A stretch of DNA of 64,000 nucleotides, taken from Natrinema sp. CBA1119. Lineage in GTDB: Archaea > Halobacteriota > Halobacteria > Halobacteriales > Natrialbaceae. The notes under the pieces are model-generated. The model saw only the letters and a list, made by a program, of their open reading frames with translations, ran no database searches and had not been told where the DNA came from. The position numbers were made by a program, and so were the translations under genes. Location: NCBI RefSeq assembly GCF_002572525.1, contig NZ_PDBS01000002.1:1-64000 (forward strand), in the 5' to 3' direction. This document shows positions 37,517 to 47,733 of the stretch, piece after piece; position 1 is the stretch's first letter, and every line of letters begins with the position of its first letter.

Positions 37517-38932
37517 GTGACGGATCGATCACGTCGCTCGCTCGCTCACGTCCGATCGTTACTCTCGCGGAACCGACTCCGGGTCGCCTTCGCCGTTATT
37601 ATCCTCCTTTCGGCGACTGTAGTCGCTAGCGCATCGACAGGAGGAATTTCGACGGCATCAAAGGACGATGTCCCAGAGGCACCGCCGACGGAGAATCACA
37701 CTGTTGTCACTGAATCAGGACGAGCTGGGACGATTACTGCTTACGCGCCTGACGGAGAAGTCCTCTACTACAACAATACGCGGACGAAGTACTTCGATGC
37801 TGACCCCGTCGAGGGAGATCCCCTGACCGTTGAGTACACCGCTACAGATACAATCCACACGGAAGGTCCCACCTGTGGCAACCCGCCATGTACCCGGAAC
37901 GTTATCGAACGAGCCGACCTCGAGACTGGGGAGGTTGAGGTCATCTATGAGCGCTACGACTACAAGGAATACGCCGGTGAGTGGCATGACGCGGATCGTA
38001 TCAATGAGACCCACGTCGTCGTCGCCGATATGGTCTCGGATCAAGTGTTCATCGTCAACACCGAGACGGAGGTCGTTGACTGGCTTTGGGATGCACAGAG
38101 CGACTTCCCCGTTGAGGAAGGCGGCTCGTACCCTCGCGACTGGGCTCATATTAACGACGTCGAATACATCGAATCGGGAGAAATGGAGGGTCGAATCATG
38201 GTTAGCCTCCGAAATCAGGATCAGGTTGTCTTTCTCGATCGACAAGAGGGCCTGCTTGGGAACTGGACGCTTGGAAGTGAGAACGACTACGATATCCAGT
38301 ACGAACAGCACAACCCTGACTACATCCCTGAGAGTGAGGGCGGTCCGGCCGTCGTCGTCGCCGACTCTGAGAACGGCCGCGTCCAAGAGTTCCAGCGCGA
38401 GGACGGCGAGTGGAACCGTACCTGGCAGTGGGAGGACGACCGTATCCAGTGGCCCCGCGACGCCGACCGACTCCCCAATGGGAACACGCTCATCACTGAC
38501 ACCCACGGCAACCGAGTGATAGAAGTCAATCAGTCCGGCGATATTGTCTGGCAGGTCCCATCAACGCTCCCCTACGAGGCTGAACGTCTCGAGACCGGCG
38601 ACGAAAGCACGGGTGGGCAGAGTGCGGCCGCGCTCGACCTTGAGTCACGCACCGCGGCCGAGACCGGCGGCGACGGTGACGACGGCAGCGACGGGCTGTT
38701 CGGCTTCGAACCGCTCGAGTTCCTCGGTGGACTCATCGAGACGATTCTTCCGCATCGGATCTACAATGCCCTCCTGTTCGTAAGTCCGGTCTGGATAGGC
38801 CAATCCGAGTTCGCTGTTATTGGGATCGCACTACTCACGGGATTGCTCTGGGCTGGCCTCGAGATCAGATGGCAGCTCAGCGACGCCGGGATCAACTTTC
38901 GGTTTCCTGTCTCCCGTCAGGGCGACGACTGA
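37517..38932 (+). CDS. Arylsulfotransferase-like membrane-anchored protein
   Basis: 471-aa protein (GTG start 37517). A transmembrane anchor (LRVAFAVIILLSATVVASAS) leads to an extracellular beta-propeller of the AssT type: repeated blades such as TAYAPDGEVLYYNNTRTKYF, ADRINETHVVVADMVSDQVF, DTHGNRVIEVNQSGDIVWQV. His residues at comparable places (EWHDADRI, WAHINDVEYI, EQHNPDYI) may form the active site. A Cys pair (CGNPPC) near residue 120 probably makes a disulfide. A second membrane helix lies near the C-terminus (FAVIGIALLTGLLWAGLEI). Bacterial relatives transfer sulfate between phenols; the substrate here is unknown, and the protein may only be a structural homologue. Confidence 0.8.
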   Translation: MTDRSRRSLAHVRSLLSRNRLRVAFAVIILLSATVVASASTGGISTASKDDVPEAPPTENHTVVTESGRAGTITAYAPDGEVLYYNNTRTKYFDADPVEGDPLTVEYTATDTIHTEGPTCGNPPCTRNVIERADLETGEVEVIYERYDYKEYAGEWHDADRINETHVVVADMVSDQVFIVNTETEVVDWLWDAQSDFPVEEGGSYPRDWAHINDVEYIESGEMEGRIMVSLRNQDQVVFLDRQEGLLGNWTLGSENDYDIQYEQHNPDYIPESEGGPAVVVADSENGRVQEFQREDGEWNRTWQWEDDRIQWPRDADRLPNGNTLITDTHGNRVIEVNQSGDIVWQVPSTLPYEAERLETGDESTGGQSAAALDLESRTAAETGGDGDDGSDGLFGFEPLEFLGGLIETILPHRIYNALLFVSPVWIGQSEFAVIGIALLTGLLWAGLEIRWQLSDAGINFRFPVSRQGDD

Positions 38933-39075
38933 TGAGGTCATAGAATTATCGCTCATGCGGCTCCCGCTTTCATCGCTTTTGCTTGGCACATTTCCAGAAA
39001 AACGCAGTTTCGTGGGATGGATATCCGGATAACACGTATGTGGTGCGCTCTATTAGGTAAGCATAGTACCTCCAA

Positions 39076-40140
39076 ATGGTCCAAATGCCACTCCTCATCT
39101 GGGCTGGTGTTCTCGTTATCGGTGCATTCGTCGCTCACTGGGGGGCTGACAAACTAAGTGCACCACTCAAAAAGGTCCGCCGCCAGTGGGGTCTGACTGC
39201 CGTTGCCGGTGGTGCACTCGTCGGGATCGCCGCTGCTGGCTCTGAAATCGGTATTAATACCATCAGCGCTTACCGAGGCGTCTCAGATATCGGTCTCGGA
39301 ATGATGCTCGGGTCCAACATCGTCTCCGTTCCCCTCATCGTCACGACTGCCTACTTTGTGTCTCGCACAGAAAGTTTGGGGGGCGGAAACGGTGAGAATG
39401 ACGATAGTGGCAGTAATGGATCCACTGGCCAGTCTAACAGGCTAGAAGCAGGCCATGAACAGCACCGGCAGGAAAATTTGCTCCGTATTGGTCGTGATGC
39501 AGTCCACGTCCTCACCGTGCCGTACTTAGGAATACTCGCCCTCGTCGCCATCCTCACCGTACCCGAACCAGTTCGAGGGCTTCAACCGTTGGACGGGGTG
39601 GTTATGGGTGCGGCGTACCTCGTATATCTGGGACAGGCATTCATCCGTGGCCGTTCTTCTCCAGAGGATGTTGAATGGAAGAGAAAAGAGATCGGTCTCG
39701 CTGTTGCTGGGTTAATCGCACTCGCCGCGGGAGCATATACAACCGTCCGTGCAACAGAGAACATCGTGGCCGGTCTGGGAATCACCCGGCTCATCGGAGG
39801 ATTGTTTATTACGGCGATTGTCACGGCACTCCCCGAGATCTTTGCCACCAGAAGCGTCGTCAAAAGTGGCCAGGTGACCGCCGGGACGACGAGCGTCATC
39901 GGCGATAACGCTGTGACGATGACCGTGGCGTTCCTCCCGCTAGCTGTTGTTACCGTCCCGATCGAGAACTTCCAGTTGTACTGGGTGAACCTCACATTCG
40001 TGGCCATCGTGGCAGCGATGTTTGGTTTACTCATTCACGTCGGCTCGGTCGGTGAACATGGTTTTGAGCGCTGGCAGGTTCTGGCCCTTGATGGCGTGTA
40101 TCTTCTATATCTTATCGTGATAATATTCTGGGTACTGTGA
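39076..40140 (+). CDS. CaCA-family sodium/calcium antiporter-like protein
   Basis: 354-aa membrane protein with ten predicted helices in two inverted halves. Alpha-repeat 1: ALVGIAAAGSEIGINTISAY then IGLGMMLGSNIVSVPLIV; alpha-repeat 2: TAIVTALPEIFATRSVVKSG then VIGDNAVTMTVAF. The second repeat has the canonical PE and GDN residues; the first has GSE without the usual Pro. The middle loop is acidic and Gly/Asn/Ser-rich (GGGNGENDDSGSNGSTG). It would exchange Ca2+ or similar cations for Na+ or H+. Alone in its transcript. An alternative ATG is at 39085. Confidence 0.85.
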   Translation: MVQMPLLIWAGVLVIGAFVAHWGADKLSAPLKKVRRQWGLTAVAGGALVGIAAAGSEIGINTISAYRGVSDIGLGMMLGSNIVSVPLIVTTAYFVSRTESLGGGNGENDDSGSNGSTGQSNRLEAGHEQHRQENLLRIGRDAVHVLTVPYLGILALVAILTVPEPVRGLQPLDGVVMGAAYLVYLGQAFIRGRSSPEDVEWKRKEIGLAVAGLIALAAGAYTTVRATENIVAGLGITRLIGGLFITAIVTALPEIFATRSVVKSGQVTAGTTSVIGDNAVTMTVAFLPLAVVTVPIENFQLYWVNLTFVAIVAAMFGLLIHVGSVGEHGFERWQVLALDGVYLLYLIVIIFWVL

Positions 40141-40346
40141 TTTGGTCGGTTATATTGTTTTTGGGAACACCTCCATTCGATTTTCCACCTTGCTTCAGCT
40201 CGTCATCATCACCAACTCCGAACACGGAGGCAATCCAAGAAGCACAATCATTCAATATGAAAAGAGTTCTATGACCCCTCTACGCAACTCAGTTAATATG
40301 TTCAACCGCAAACAGTGAGAAAAGGTACCTGCGTAGCGATGAGCCA

Positions 40347-42824
40347 CTACATCAAGTAGAATAGCGGGAAGAGAAAGACCCAGACGATGTCGACGAAGTG
40401 CCAGTAAAGCCCGAAGTACTCCACTGGGCGGTTGTCCTCGAGATAGGCATCGACGGTCACGACTCGGTAGATCATGAACGCCGCAATGAACAGGCCAAGA
40501 ATGACGTGTAATGCATGTAAACCTGTTGTTACGAAGTACATTGAGTACTGGAGGTCGGTGAACCAGTAGATCCCGTGAGCGAACTCTTGACTCCACTCAT
40601 AGCCCTTGATCGCAAGGAATGTCAGACCAAGCAACAGGGTCGTCCCCAATGATGCCAATAGCCCTCTCTTATTCCCACGTTCGGCCATTACCAAAGCAAT
40701 GACGACGGTGAAACTTGAGGTGAGCAGGACGTAGGTGTTGATTAGACCGATGATTTCCGAGGGCGGCACGACTCCGATTTCATTCCATCCAGAGTACACG
40801 CGCATAAATATATACGCACCGATGATGGCACCGAAGACAACCACGTCAGAGGCTAAGAAGAACCAGACGCCGGTCTTCGTCGTGCCGACGCCCTCGAACG
40901 GCCAGCGCTCGGCAATCTCCATGTCGGGCGCGTTGAACTCCTCGCGCCCGTATTGGAAGAGCGCCCCCAGAAGGATGGCAGCACCGACAAGCGAGAGCGC
41001 GGGGTAGAGAATATTTTGCTGTCCCGCCGTCTGGCCAGCGAGATCTGCCCCGCGTGAGGTGGCGAACTCGGCGACATAGGGGGTCAGTCCTGATAGTCCG
41101 AAGAACATGACGAACATACCGACGCCGATACCGAACGGCCAAATGCTCGCGTGGTCCTCGTGGTCCTCCTCGAGCGACTTACCCTCCCCGATTCGTTCGT
41201 GTGCCGCTGCACCGCCGTCGGTCGCGGCCGACGAGCTATCGTCGACAAACTCGAGCTTCCCGCTGGCGTAACTCGGCCGGTCCGGCCAGTTCTCGAGCGG
41301 CGGGGGCGAGGGGATCGCCCACTCGGCGGTTCGCGAGAACGTCCACGGGTTGTCCGGCGCGTCGGGGCCGGACAGGAAACTCTTCCCGAGCGTGATAAAC
41401 ACGAGCAGCACCCCTGCACCGAGGATGAACGCCCCGACGGTCGCGATCTGGTGGTAGATCTGTGCGCTCTCGGCGTAGTTGAAGACGCGCCGCGGCGTCT
41501 CCCACGCGAGGAACATCGGGAAATACAGTAGGTTGAAGCCGAGGAAGTAGACGGCGAAGCTAAGCTTCCCGAGCCGTTCGTCGTACATCTTCCCGGTGAT
41601 CTTGGGCCACCAGTAGTAGAGGCCGCCGAACAGTGCGGTGACGCCGGAGACCATCACGTAGTGGAAGTGAGCGACGACCCAGTAGGTCCCGCGGAACTCG
41701 TAGTCGAGGACGACCGCACCGAGGAAGACGCCGGTGATCCCGCCGAGGATGAACAACACGAGTGCACCGAGGTTAAACAGGAACGGCGTCGTAAACCGGA
41801 TGCGACCTTTGACCATTGTATAGATCATCGAGAAGACCATCAGGTCGAACGGCAGCGAGATTCCGATCGTTGTCGCCATAAAGAGCGTCTTGATCGGGAG
41901 GTTGATCGTCGATAAGAACATGTGGTGCATCCAGACGAGGAACGACTGCACTGCGACGAGGACCATCGCGATAATGACCCACTTCCGGCCGACTAGTCGT
42001 CGCCCGGTGAACGTTTGGAATGTCTCGAACATGATCCCCAGTGCGGGGAAGAAGACGATGTACACCTCTGGATGGCCGAAGAACCAGAATAGGTGCGCCC
42101 ACAGCAGGCTCGATCCCTGTTGTGTCGCGGAGTAGTACTGGGTCAGCAAGAGGCGGTCGGTCAGCAGAAGAATGAGTGCGGCTAGCAGTGCCGCGAAGGC
42201 GAACAGCATCATCCAGACCGTCAGCAGGATACCCCACGTGAACAGCGGCATGTTCCACAGACCGAGCCCCTCAGCACGGTAGCGATGTATCGTCGTCAGG
42301 AAGTTTACCGTGCTGAGGGTAGTCGATAGGACGAACAGGGTAAGTGCGAGGATTGTTGTGTTCCCGCCCATCGTCAGCGTGTAGCCAGGATTATAGATGG
42401 GAACGTTCAGCGGTGCGTACATGTACCAGCCGTTTGCCCATGTCACACCTTGGAAGAACGAGACGAGGACGAGTAGTCCTGAGAAGAGGTAGAACCAGTA
42501 GCTCAGTGCATTCAGACGCGGGAATGCGAGGTCTTTCGCACCGATCTGTAGCGGGACGACGTAGTTCGCGAACCCAAAGCCAATCGGCGAGATGAACCAG
42601 AACACCATCAACAGGCCGTGTATCGAAACTGCCTGATTATACTCGGTGTTCGTGAGGAAGCCGGTCCCCCCGGCCTCCCACAGCTGGATGCGGAATAACA
42701 GTGCAAGGACGCCGCCGGCGACGAGGAAGAACAGCGCGGTCCCCAGATAGAGGATCCCGACATCCTTATGGTTGGTTGTCACCAGCCACCGCTTGATGGT
42801 TGTCCGTGGCGGAAAGTCACTCAT
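40347..42824 (-). CDS. Fused cytochrome oxidase subunits I and III (CoxA-CoxC)
   Basis: 825-aa protein starting ATG 42824, inside the end of the ATPase gene (8-base overlap). Subunit I spans about residues 1-540 with 12 helices: heme ligands in SIHGLLMVF and WVVAHFHYVMVSG, the CuB His-Tyr motif FFGHPEVYIVFF (near 249) and WMHHMFL (near 298). A charged linker precedes subunit III (from about 620): GVWFFLASDVVVFGAIIGAY to LHALHVILGLF and YWHFVDIVWVFLFPLFYLM. It reduces O2 to water and pumps protons. Haloarchaea have such fusions, normally beside a CuA subunit II gene; none is seen here. Confidence 0.93.
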   Translation of the reverse strand: MSDFPPRTTIKRWLVTTNHKDVGILYLGTALFFLVAGGVLALLFRIQLWEAGGTGFLTNTEYNQAVSIHGLLMVFWFISPIGFGFANYVVPLQIGAKDLAFPRLNALSYWFYLFSGLLVLVSFFQGVTWANGWYMYAPLNVPIYNPGYTLTMGGNTTILALTLFVLSTTLSTVNFLTTIHRYRAEGLGLWNMPLFTWGILLTVWMMLFAFAALLAALILLLTDRLLLTQYYSATQQGSSLLWAHLFWFFGHPEVYIVFFPALGIMFETFQTFTGRRLVGRKWVIIAMVLVAVQSFLVWMHHMFLSTINLPIKTLFMATTIGISLPFDLMVFSMIYTMVKGRIRFTTPFLFNLGALVLFILGGITGVFLGAVVLDYEFRGTYWVVAHFHYVMVSGVTALFGGLYYWWPKITGKMYDERLGKLSFAVYFLGFNLLYFPMFLAWETPRRVFNYAESAQIYHQIATVGAFILGAGVLLVFITLGKSFLSGPDAPDNPWTFSRTAEWAIPSPPPLENWPDRPSYASGKLEFVDDSSSAATDGGAAAHERIGEGKSLEEDHEDHASIWPFGIGVGMFVMFFGLSGLTPYVAEFATSRGADLAGQTAGQQNILYPALSLVGAAILLGALFQYGREEFNAPDMEIAERWPFEGVGTTKTGVWFFLASDVVVFGAIIGAYIFMRVYSGWNEIGVVPPSEIIGLINTYVLLTSSFTVVIALVMAERGNKRGLLASLGTTLLLGLTFLAIKGYEWSQEFAHGIYWFTDLQYSMYFVTTGLHALHVILGLFIAAFMIYRVVTVDAYLEDNRPVEYFGLYWHFVDIVWVFLFPLFYLM

Positions 42825-45468
42825 TGAAGCTCTCACCCTTGTCTGGATGGTCGCTCTGCGTCGGCGATCGATCGAGTAGCTTTTCAGGGGAGATACGTGA
42901 CAGCCGCATCGCGTTCCCAGTGACGGCGGTCGTCATACCGGCATCACCGATGAGAACTGCTGCCCAGACAGGAACGAGACCAAACGGAACCCCCAGCGCG
43001 AGGAGGGACTTGGCGGCAAGACTCGACCAGATATTCTGGCGGATGACGCTATTAGCGTCGTGTGAGAGTTCATAGAGATACGGGAGTTTCGTGAGATCGT
43101 CGGCCATGAGCGCGATGTCTGCCGTTTCGAGCGCCGTATCCGTTCCCGCGGCACCCATCGCGACGCCGACCGTTGCCGTCGCGAGTGCCGGTGCATCGTT
43201 GACGCCATCGCCAACCATCGCAACGCCGCCGTACTGGTCATCGAGTTCCTGGATGGCTTCGACTTTCTCGTCTGGGAGGAGTTCAGCCCGATACTCGTCG
43301 ACGCCAACTTCTGCAGCGATAGCACGAGCAGTACGCTCGTTGTCGCCAGTGAGCATGATAATCTGCTCGATGCCGAGGTCGTGAAGTCGTTCGATAGTAC
43401 GCTTTGCCGCCGGGCGGACTTCGTCGGCGACGGCGATTATCCCCTCGAGCTCATTTTCGGTGCCGACTAAGACGACCGTCTTCCCCTCGGCTTGGAGGCC
43501 AGGAACGACACCCTCGAGCAGATCGAGACACCGATTTTTTTCGCAGATCTGCTGGGTTTTTTGGGTGACAACGCCGCCGTCGGTCGCGGCGTGAACGTGG
43601 CCGAGGTCGAAGCCCAATTCCTCGAATAACCCTGGCTTGCCAGCGTAATGGGTCGTTCCATCAAGGTCTGCACGAACGCCTTTCCCAGTGAGGCTCTCGA
43701 AGTCCGAGACGTCGCGATCACTGACGTTCCGGTCGGCCGCCCTGTCGATGATGGCCTCGCCAATAGGGTGTTCACTCCGTGATTCGAGTCCGCGAGCACA
43801 CCGTAGGACATCGTCCTCCGTGTTATCGTTGAGGGGGATGATATCGGTAACGGTGAGTTCGCCCTTCGTGAGGGTTCCCGTCTTATCCATCGCGATGGCG
43901 TCGACATCGCCCATCGCCTCGAGGTGGTTCCCACCCTTGATGAGTACGCCGTTCTTCGCGGCGCTGGTGATGCCCGACACTACGGACACGGGCGTCGAAA
44001 TGACGAAGGCACAGGGACAGGCCAGTACGAGCAGCGTCAGTCCGTAGACAATGTAGGTGACCCACGAGCCGCCGAAGACTAGCGGTGGAACGAGCGCGAC
44101 AAGGACACCAAACGAGACGACGGCCGGCGTATAGTATGCCGAAAACCGATCAACGAACTGCTCACGTTCGGTCTTGTTGGCCTGGGCGTCCTCAACCATC
44201 TCGACGATCCGCGAGAGGGTGTTATCGCCAGATTCGGAGGTGACTTCAACTTCAAGATAGCCCTCTTCATTGATACTGCCGGCGAACACCTCGTCTCCCG
44301 GCGTCTTGTCCACAGGAATGCTCTCGCCGGTGATCGGTGCTTGGTTGACAGCGCTCTCCCCCTCACAAACGGCGCCATCTAGCGGAATCTTCTCTCCGGG
44401 CCGGACGACGACGATCTCACCGACGGACACCTCGTCGACGGGGACCGTGACTTCGTCGCCGTCACGTCTAACTGTGGCCTCGTCCGGCGAGAGGTCCATG
44501 AGCTCCTGCAGAGAGTTACGAGCGCGATCCATCGAGTACCGCTCGAGGAGTTCGGAGACGCTGAAGAGAAATGCCAGCGTCGCGGCCTCGAAGTAGAGCG
44601 ACTCGCCGAACACGAGCCCCGCGATGACGGCACCGCCGATGGCGATGGACATCAGCAGGTCGATATCCAAATTCCGGTTCAGAAGTGAGTAGTAGCCGTT
44701 ACGGAAGATCACTTGGCCAGCGATCCCGATGGCTATGAGGAAAAGGATGTCCGCGGCGAACAGTTCCCGGCCGATGAATGTCGCCAGAAGGGCATTCTGG
44801 CTGGTGAGGAGGAACTCGAATAGAAGACCCAGTGCGACGAATCCACCACTGATCCACGTTTTAATCGCACGCGAGCTGGTCCAGACGCTCTCACGTCTGG
44901 CTGAATCGTTGTCAGTATCAAGACCTTTCTCTGCCGAGGAGCCGGTGATCTCGTAACCAGCTCCTTCGATCGCATCGGTGATCTCGTCGGCGGAGAGTGA
45001 TGACGAGTCGTACGTCACGACAACGTTCCCAGTGGTTGGTTGTGTATCATAGGTTACGACATCAATCTGGTCGAGTGCGTTCTCGATCTTGCCAGCACAG
45101 GATGGACAATCCATCTCAGGAACGGTGAAAGTCACCGTTTCCTCACTAGCATCAGTCTCAACGTTATAACCTGCTTTTTCAACACGCTCTCTAATTGCGT
45201 CCGCTGACGTTTGCGAATCGTCATAGACGACGGTCAGCGTTCCAGTTGTCACTTGGGGATTAATATTTTCAATTCCGCCGAGTTTCTTGACGCTGTTTTC
45301 GACTTTTCCGGCACAGGAGGGACAGTCCATCTCTGGGACCGACAGCTGGATAGTCTCATTCTCCCTAAGATCGAGTGTTTGCTCAGGATCGTGGTTGTGG
45401 TCATGACTCTGACCATGATCGTGGTTGTGAGCACTTCCCCGTGGTGATTCAGTAGGTTCGTCAGCCAT
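42817..45468 (-). CDS. P1B-type metal-transporting ATPase (Zn/Cd type likely)
   Basis: 883-aa membrane ATPase. A His-rich tail (HNHDHGQSHDHNHDPEQ) is followed by two HMA domains with VPEMDCPSCAGKVENSVKKL and VPEMDCPSCAGKIENALDQI. Core: CPC in ACPCAFVISTP (about 483), phosphorylation site DKTGT (about 525), HPIGEAI and GDGVNDAPALA. Late helices contain AAKSLLALGVPFGLVPVWAA and DAGMTTAV; Lys and Asp here plus DCxxC HMA sites point to the P1B-2 (Zn2+/Cd2+/Pb2+) class instead of Cu+. It exports metal from the cytoplasm. The oxidase start lies within its 3' end, so both are expressed together. Confidence 0.92.
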   Translation of the reverse strand: MADEPTESPRGSAHNHDHGQSHDHNHDPEQTLDLRENETIQLSVPEMDCPSCAGKVENSVKKLGGIENINPQVTTGTLTVVYDDSQTSADAIRERVEKAGYNVETDASEETVTFTVPEMDCPSCAGKIENALDQIDVVTYDTQPTTGNVVVTYDSSSLSADEITDAIEGAGYEITGSSAEKGLDTDNDSARRESVWTSSRAIKTWISGGFVALGLLFEFLLTSQNALLATFIGRELFAADILFLIAIGIAGQVIFRNGYYSLLNRNLDIDLLMSIAIGGAVIAGLVFGESLYFEAATLAFLFSVSELLERYSMDRARNSLQELMDLSPDEATVRRDGDEVTVPVDEVSVGEIVVVRPGEKIPLDGAVCEGESAVNQAPITGESIPVDKTPGDEVFAGSINEEGYLEVEVTSESGDNTLSRIVEMVEDAQANKTEREQFVDRFSAYYTPAVVSFGVLVALVPPLVFGGSWVTYIVYGLTLLVLACPCAFVISTPVSVVSGITSAAKNGVLIKGGNHLEAMGDVDAIAMDKTGTLTKGELTVTDIIPLNDNTEDDVLRCARGLESRSEHPIGEAIIDRAADRNVSDRDVSDFESLTGKGVRADLDGTTHYAGKPGLFEELGFDLGHVHAATDGGVVTQKTQQICEKNRCLDLLEGVVPGLQAEGKTVVLVGTENELEGIIAVADEVRPAAKRTIERLHDLGIEQIIMLTGDNERTARAIAAEVGVDEYRAELLPDEKVEAIQELDDQYGGVAMVGDGVNDAPALATATVGVAMGAAGTDTALETADIALMADDLTKLPYLYELSHDANSVIRQNIWSSLAAKSLLALGVPFGLVPVWAAVLIGDAGMTTAVTGNAMRLSRISPEKLLDRSPTQSDHPDKGESFNE

Positions 45469-46040
45469 TATGGGACTCTTGTCCCTTTAGCCCTATCAAG
45501 GTAGCTGCGAAAATAGGAAGATTATTGCTAGCATATTACTAGCGCTCCGCACCTACCTTAATAACAACTATCTTATATTTAAACAACAATAGTGACAATA
45601 CTGGTTCCTTCGAGTGTGTAAATAGTGACTATATACTCTATATAGGACCTTGTTTAGACGCAGAGAAACAGCCCGTTCCGTTTGGTGATGATGCCAAGAA
45701 TCAGCCACTTGGATAGACCATTAATTAAATTGCTCATCGAAAACGATTTCCCGCATAGCACTAGTTCCTGCGAATAATTTAGGCCATGCTAGTCGGCACC
45801 TTACATAGAATTTCAGGCATTTACGTTATGTTGACCGATAGGAGAGACCCGTCGATATAATGGCAACAACTGTGAGATACTCATCCACTTATAGGACTAT
45901 TGACTAGTTGTGGGAACTATACTACATCGTCGTATTCGCCGGCGTGAGCCGCTACTCTTTCGTAAACAAGTGGTGGGCATTCCAGCGTCGCTGAAGAATA
46001 GACTATCTACTGTGGGTGTATATGGCTAGTCTCTCCTCCC
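45469..46040. other. Gap without a supported gene
   Basis: About 570 AT-rich bases upstream of the ATPase operon. No protein-like frames. It should hold the promoter of the ATPase-oxidase pair; TA-rich strings around 45570-45590 (minus strand TTTAAATATAAG) could be a TATA element about 105 bases before the ATG. Confidence 0.4.
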
Positions 46041-46727
46041 TTAGAGTGGGACTGGTAACCACGAGAGTAGTTCCATGACCTGCTCAGGGGGAAATAGTGG
46101 CTCATGGAGAACGAGCCAGTCTAGAAGAATAAGTCCTAGTCCGTGGGCGACAATCGATGGGAGGAGAGAATTACTGTTGTAATCGACAGCACCAAATAGT
46201 ACGTCCGTCGGGCCAGCTAACAGCAGCTCAATTGGTGGTTTACCGACGTGGTGGAACGCATAGAGAACAGGGCTGATAAAGACGCTCTTGAATCCAATTT
46301 CACGGACACCGACACAGAGTAGTCCTCGATAGTACGTCTCGGCAGCGATCACCACTGCAAGCTGCTGGACAGCGTGTGGAAAAAATGACGATAGAGCAGG
46401 ACTCGTTTCCCACATCGGGTAGTAGGCGCGTACTGTGGGTAATGAGGAGCCGACAAGGTAAAACGGAAGAACAAATAGTGCGAGCAAGGCAGTATTTCGG
46501 AGTACCTGGCGATCCACCCGCCAGCCGAGGTTTCGTCCATGTGTTACCGCGAGTACGCTCGGAATTAACACAAACAGAAGTAGATCTCGGATCACACGTA
46601 GCGTCAGGTCATCCGGTGGGACATCCCAGAGTCCCCATAGGACGCTCAAGGCAAGCCCGACCAACAACGATCGCTGGACCCAAGAAAGACCAAACAGCAA
46701 GGATCGTATTGTAGCAATATGAGTCAC
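46041..46727 (-). CDS. CPBP-family membrane protein
   Basis: 228-aa polytopic protein with about seven helices. The CPBP/Rce1-like motifs are seen: VVIAAETYYRGLLCVGV (usually EExxxR; here AETYYR, so the first Glu is Ala), then PVLYAFHHVGKPP and SLLPSIVAHGLGLILLDWL, giving the His and His/Asn sites. CPBP proteins are intramembrane proteases or immunity-type proteins. The loss of one motif Glu may mean altered or absent activity. Alone on its strand. Confidence 0.72.
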   Translation of the reverse strand: MTHIATIRSLLFGLSWVQRSLLVGLALSVLWGLWDVPPDDLTLRVIRDLLLFVLIPSVLAVTHGRNLGWRVDRQVLRNTALLALFVLPFYLVGSSLPTVRAYYPMWETSPALSSFFPHAVQQLAVVIAAETYYRGLLCVGVREIGFKSVFISPVLYAFHHVGKPPIELLLAGPTDVLFGAVDYNSNSLLPSIVAHGLGLILLDWLVLHEPLFPPEQVMELLSWLPVPL

Positions 46728-47034
46728 GTTCTTGCTTACTGGGACGCCTCAAATAAGGGTGTCTGGGTATACTGCTGATGAGATTCCGTTTAATATCATC
46801 TCCCAATATAATCAGTTCTATATTCTAGATACCTTATATTTTATTGGACGGAGATGGCAACTGAGATGGTGTTCGAACAAGTACACAGATCTCAGTCGCA
46901 GGTTGCGTACTCTCCGCTGGAAGGACGGGCGGCGTGAACGCCTCCCTTATCACATTCTGTATCTCTTAGGTATTGTTTGAAGAGGTTCCCAAATCATCCA
47001 GTAAACCGCTTCTTGTACCCATCTTGAAATTCGA

Positions 47035-47246
47035 ATGCGATATGATAATCATCAAAGTGTGGTACTTTCTGTCGAAGCCCCCCGAATTGAACACTGTCGA
47101 AAGGTGCTGGGGCCAGCTGCAAGGGTGGTTCAAGTACCGCCTTATTCCAGATTCCTCGACGCTAAAAGACTATATCCCAGGGAATCAACACGCTTGACGA
47201 ACCAAACATCTGGACGCACTTAACCGGTGAATATTCATTCTGTCAC
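47035..47246 (+). mobile_element. IS630-family 3' fragment
   Basis: Protein frame VWYFLSKPPELNTVERCWGQ then LQGWFKYRLIPDSSTLKDYI matches the end of the IS630 transposase at 6680-6800. The terminal sequence CTGTCACTATA resembles the right end at 6866-6877. Nothing of the N-terminal half remains. Confidence 0.8.
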
Positions 47247-47733
47247 TATAAGTCGATGACGATAGACACTTTGATGCCAGCGCAACCGCTTGGTAATCCT
47301 TCTAACAATATGCGCGAACTTCATAGGCCCATGATGGCGATATATGAAAGTGACCGTCAAAATAATCTTCTCATCATTGTTGTATTGACCTAGTTATTCG
47401 CTTGTGTGAGTGAAGTTATAAGTGTTGTCAAACGCACTTAGTAGCTGACTTCTGACCGCCTTGTCGATTATGATGCTAGACCTTCCAAGGTCATTGACAT
47501 ACTCTACGGATCCCTGAACACAACCAGCTGAGTAGAGAGGGGACTCAGTATAGGATCAAAACACTATCTGATGCCTGTCGAGACCAAAATCCTCGAGATA
47601 TAGATAATATCCTCAGGAGCTATTTCGAAGCCAGGCTACAACATCGTAGCGGACTACAGTAGGGAACTTTTGCCTCCATTCTGCATCAGAGGACGACTGG
47701 TGACCAAGGATGAATGCTGTCGGATCTTTTGCT
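47247..47733. other. Gap without a supported gene
   Basis: About 490 bases, between an IS relic and a convergent-facing antiporter gene end. No protein-like frame or repeat seen. Confidence 0.45.

Noticed and set aside
37715..38506. 263-codon minus-strand frame opposite the arylsulfotransferase-like gene
   Set aside because: It is the antisense shadow of a well-supported gene.
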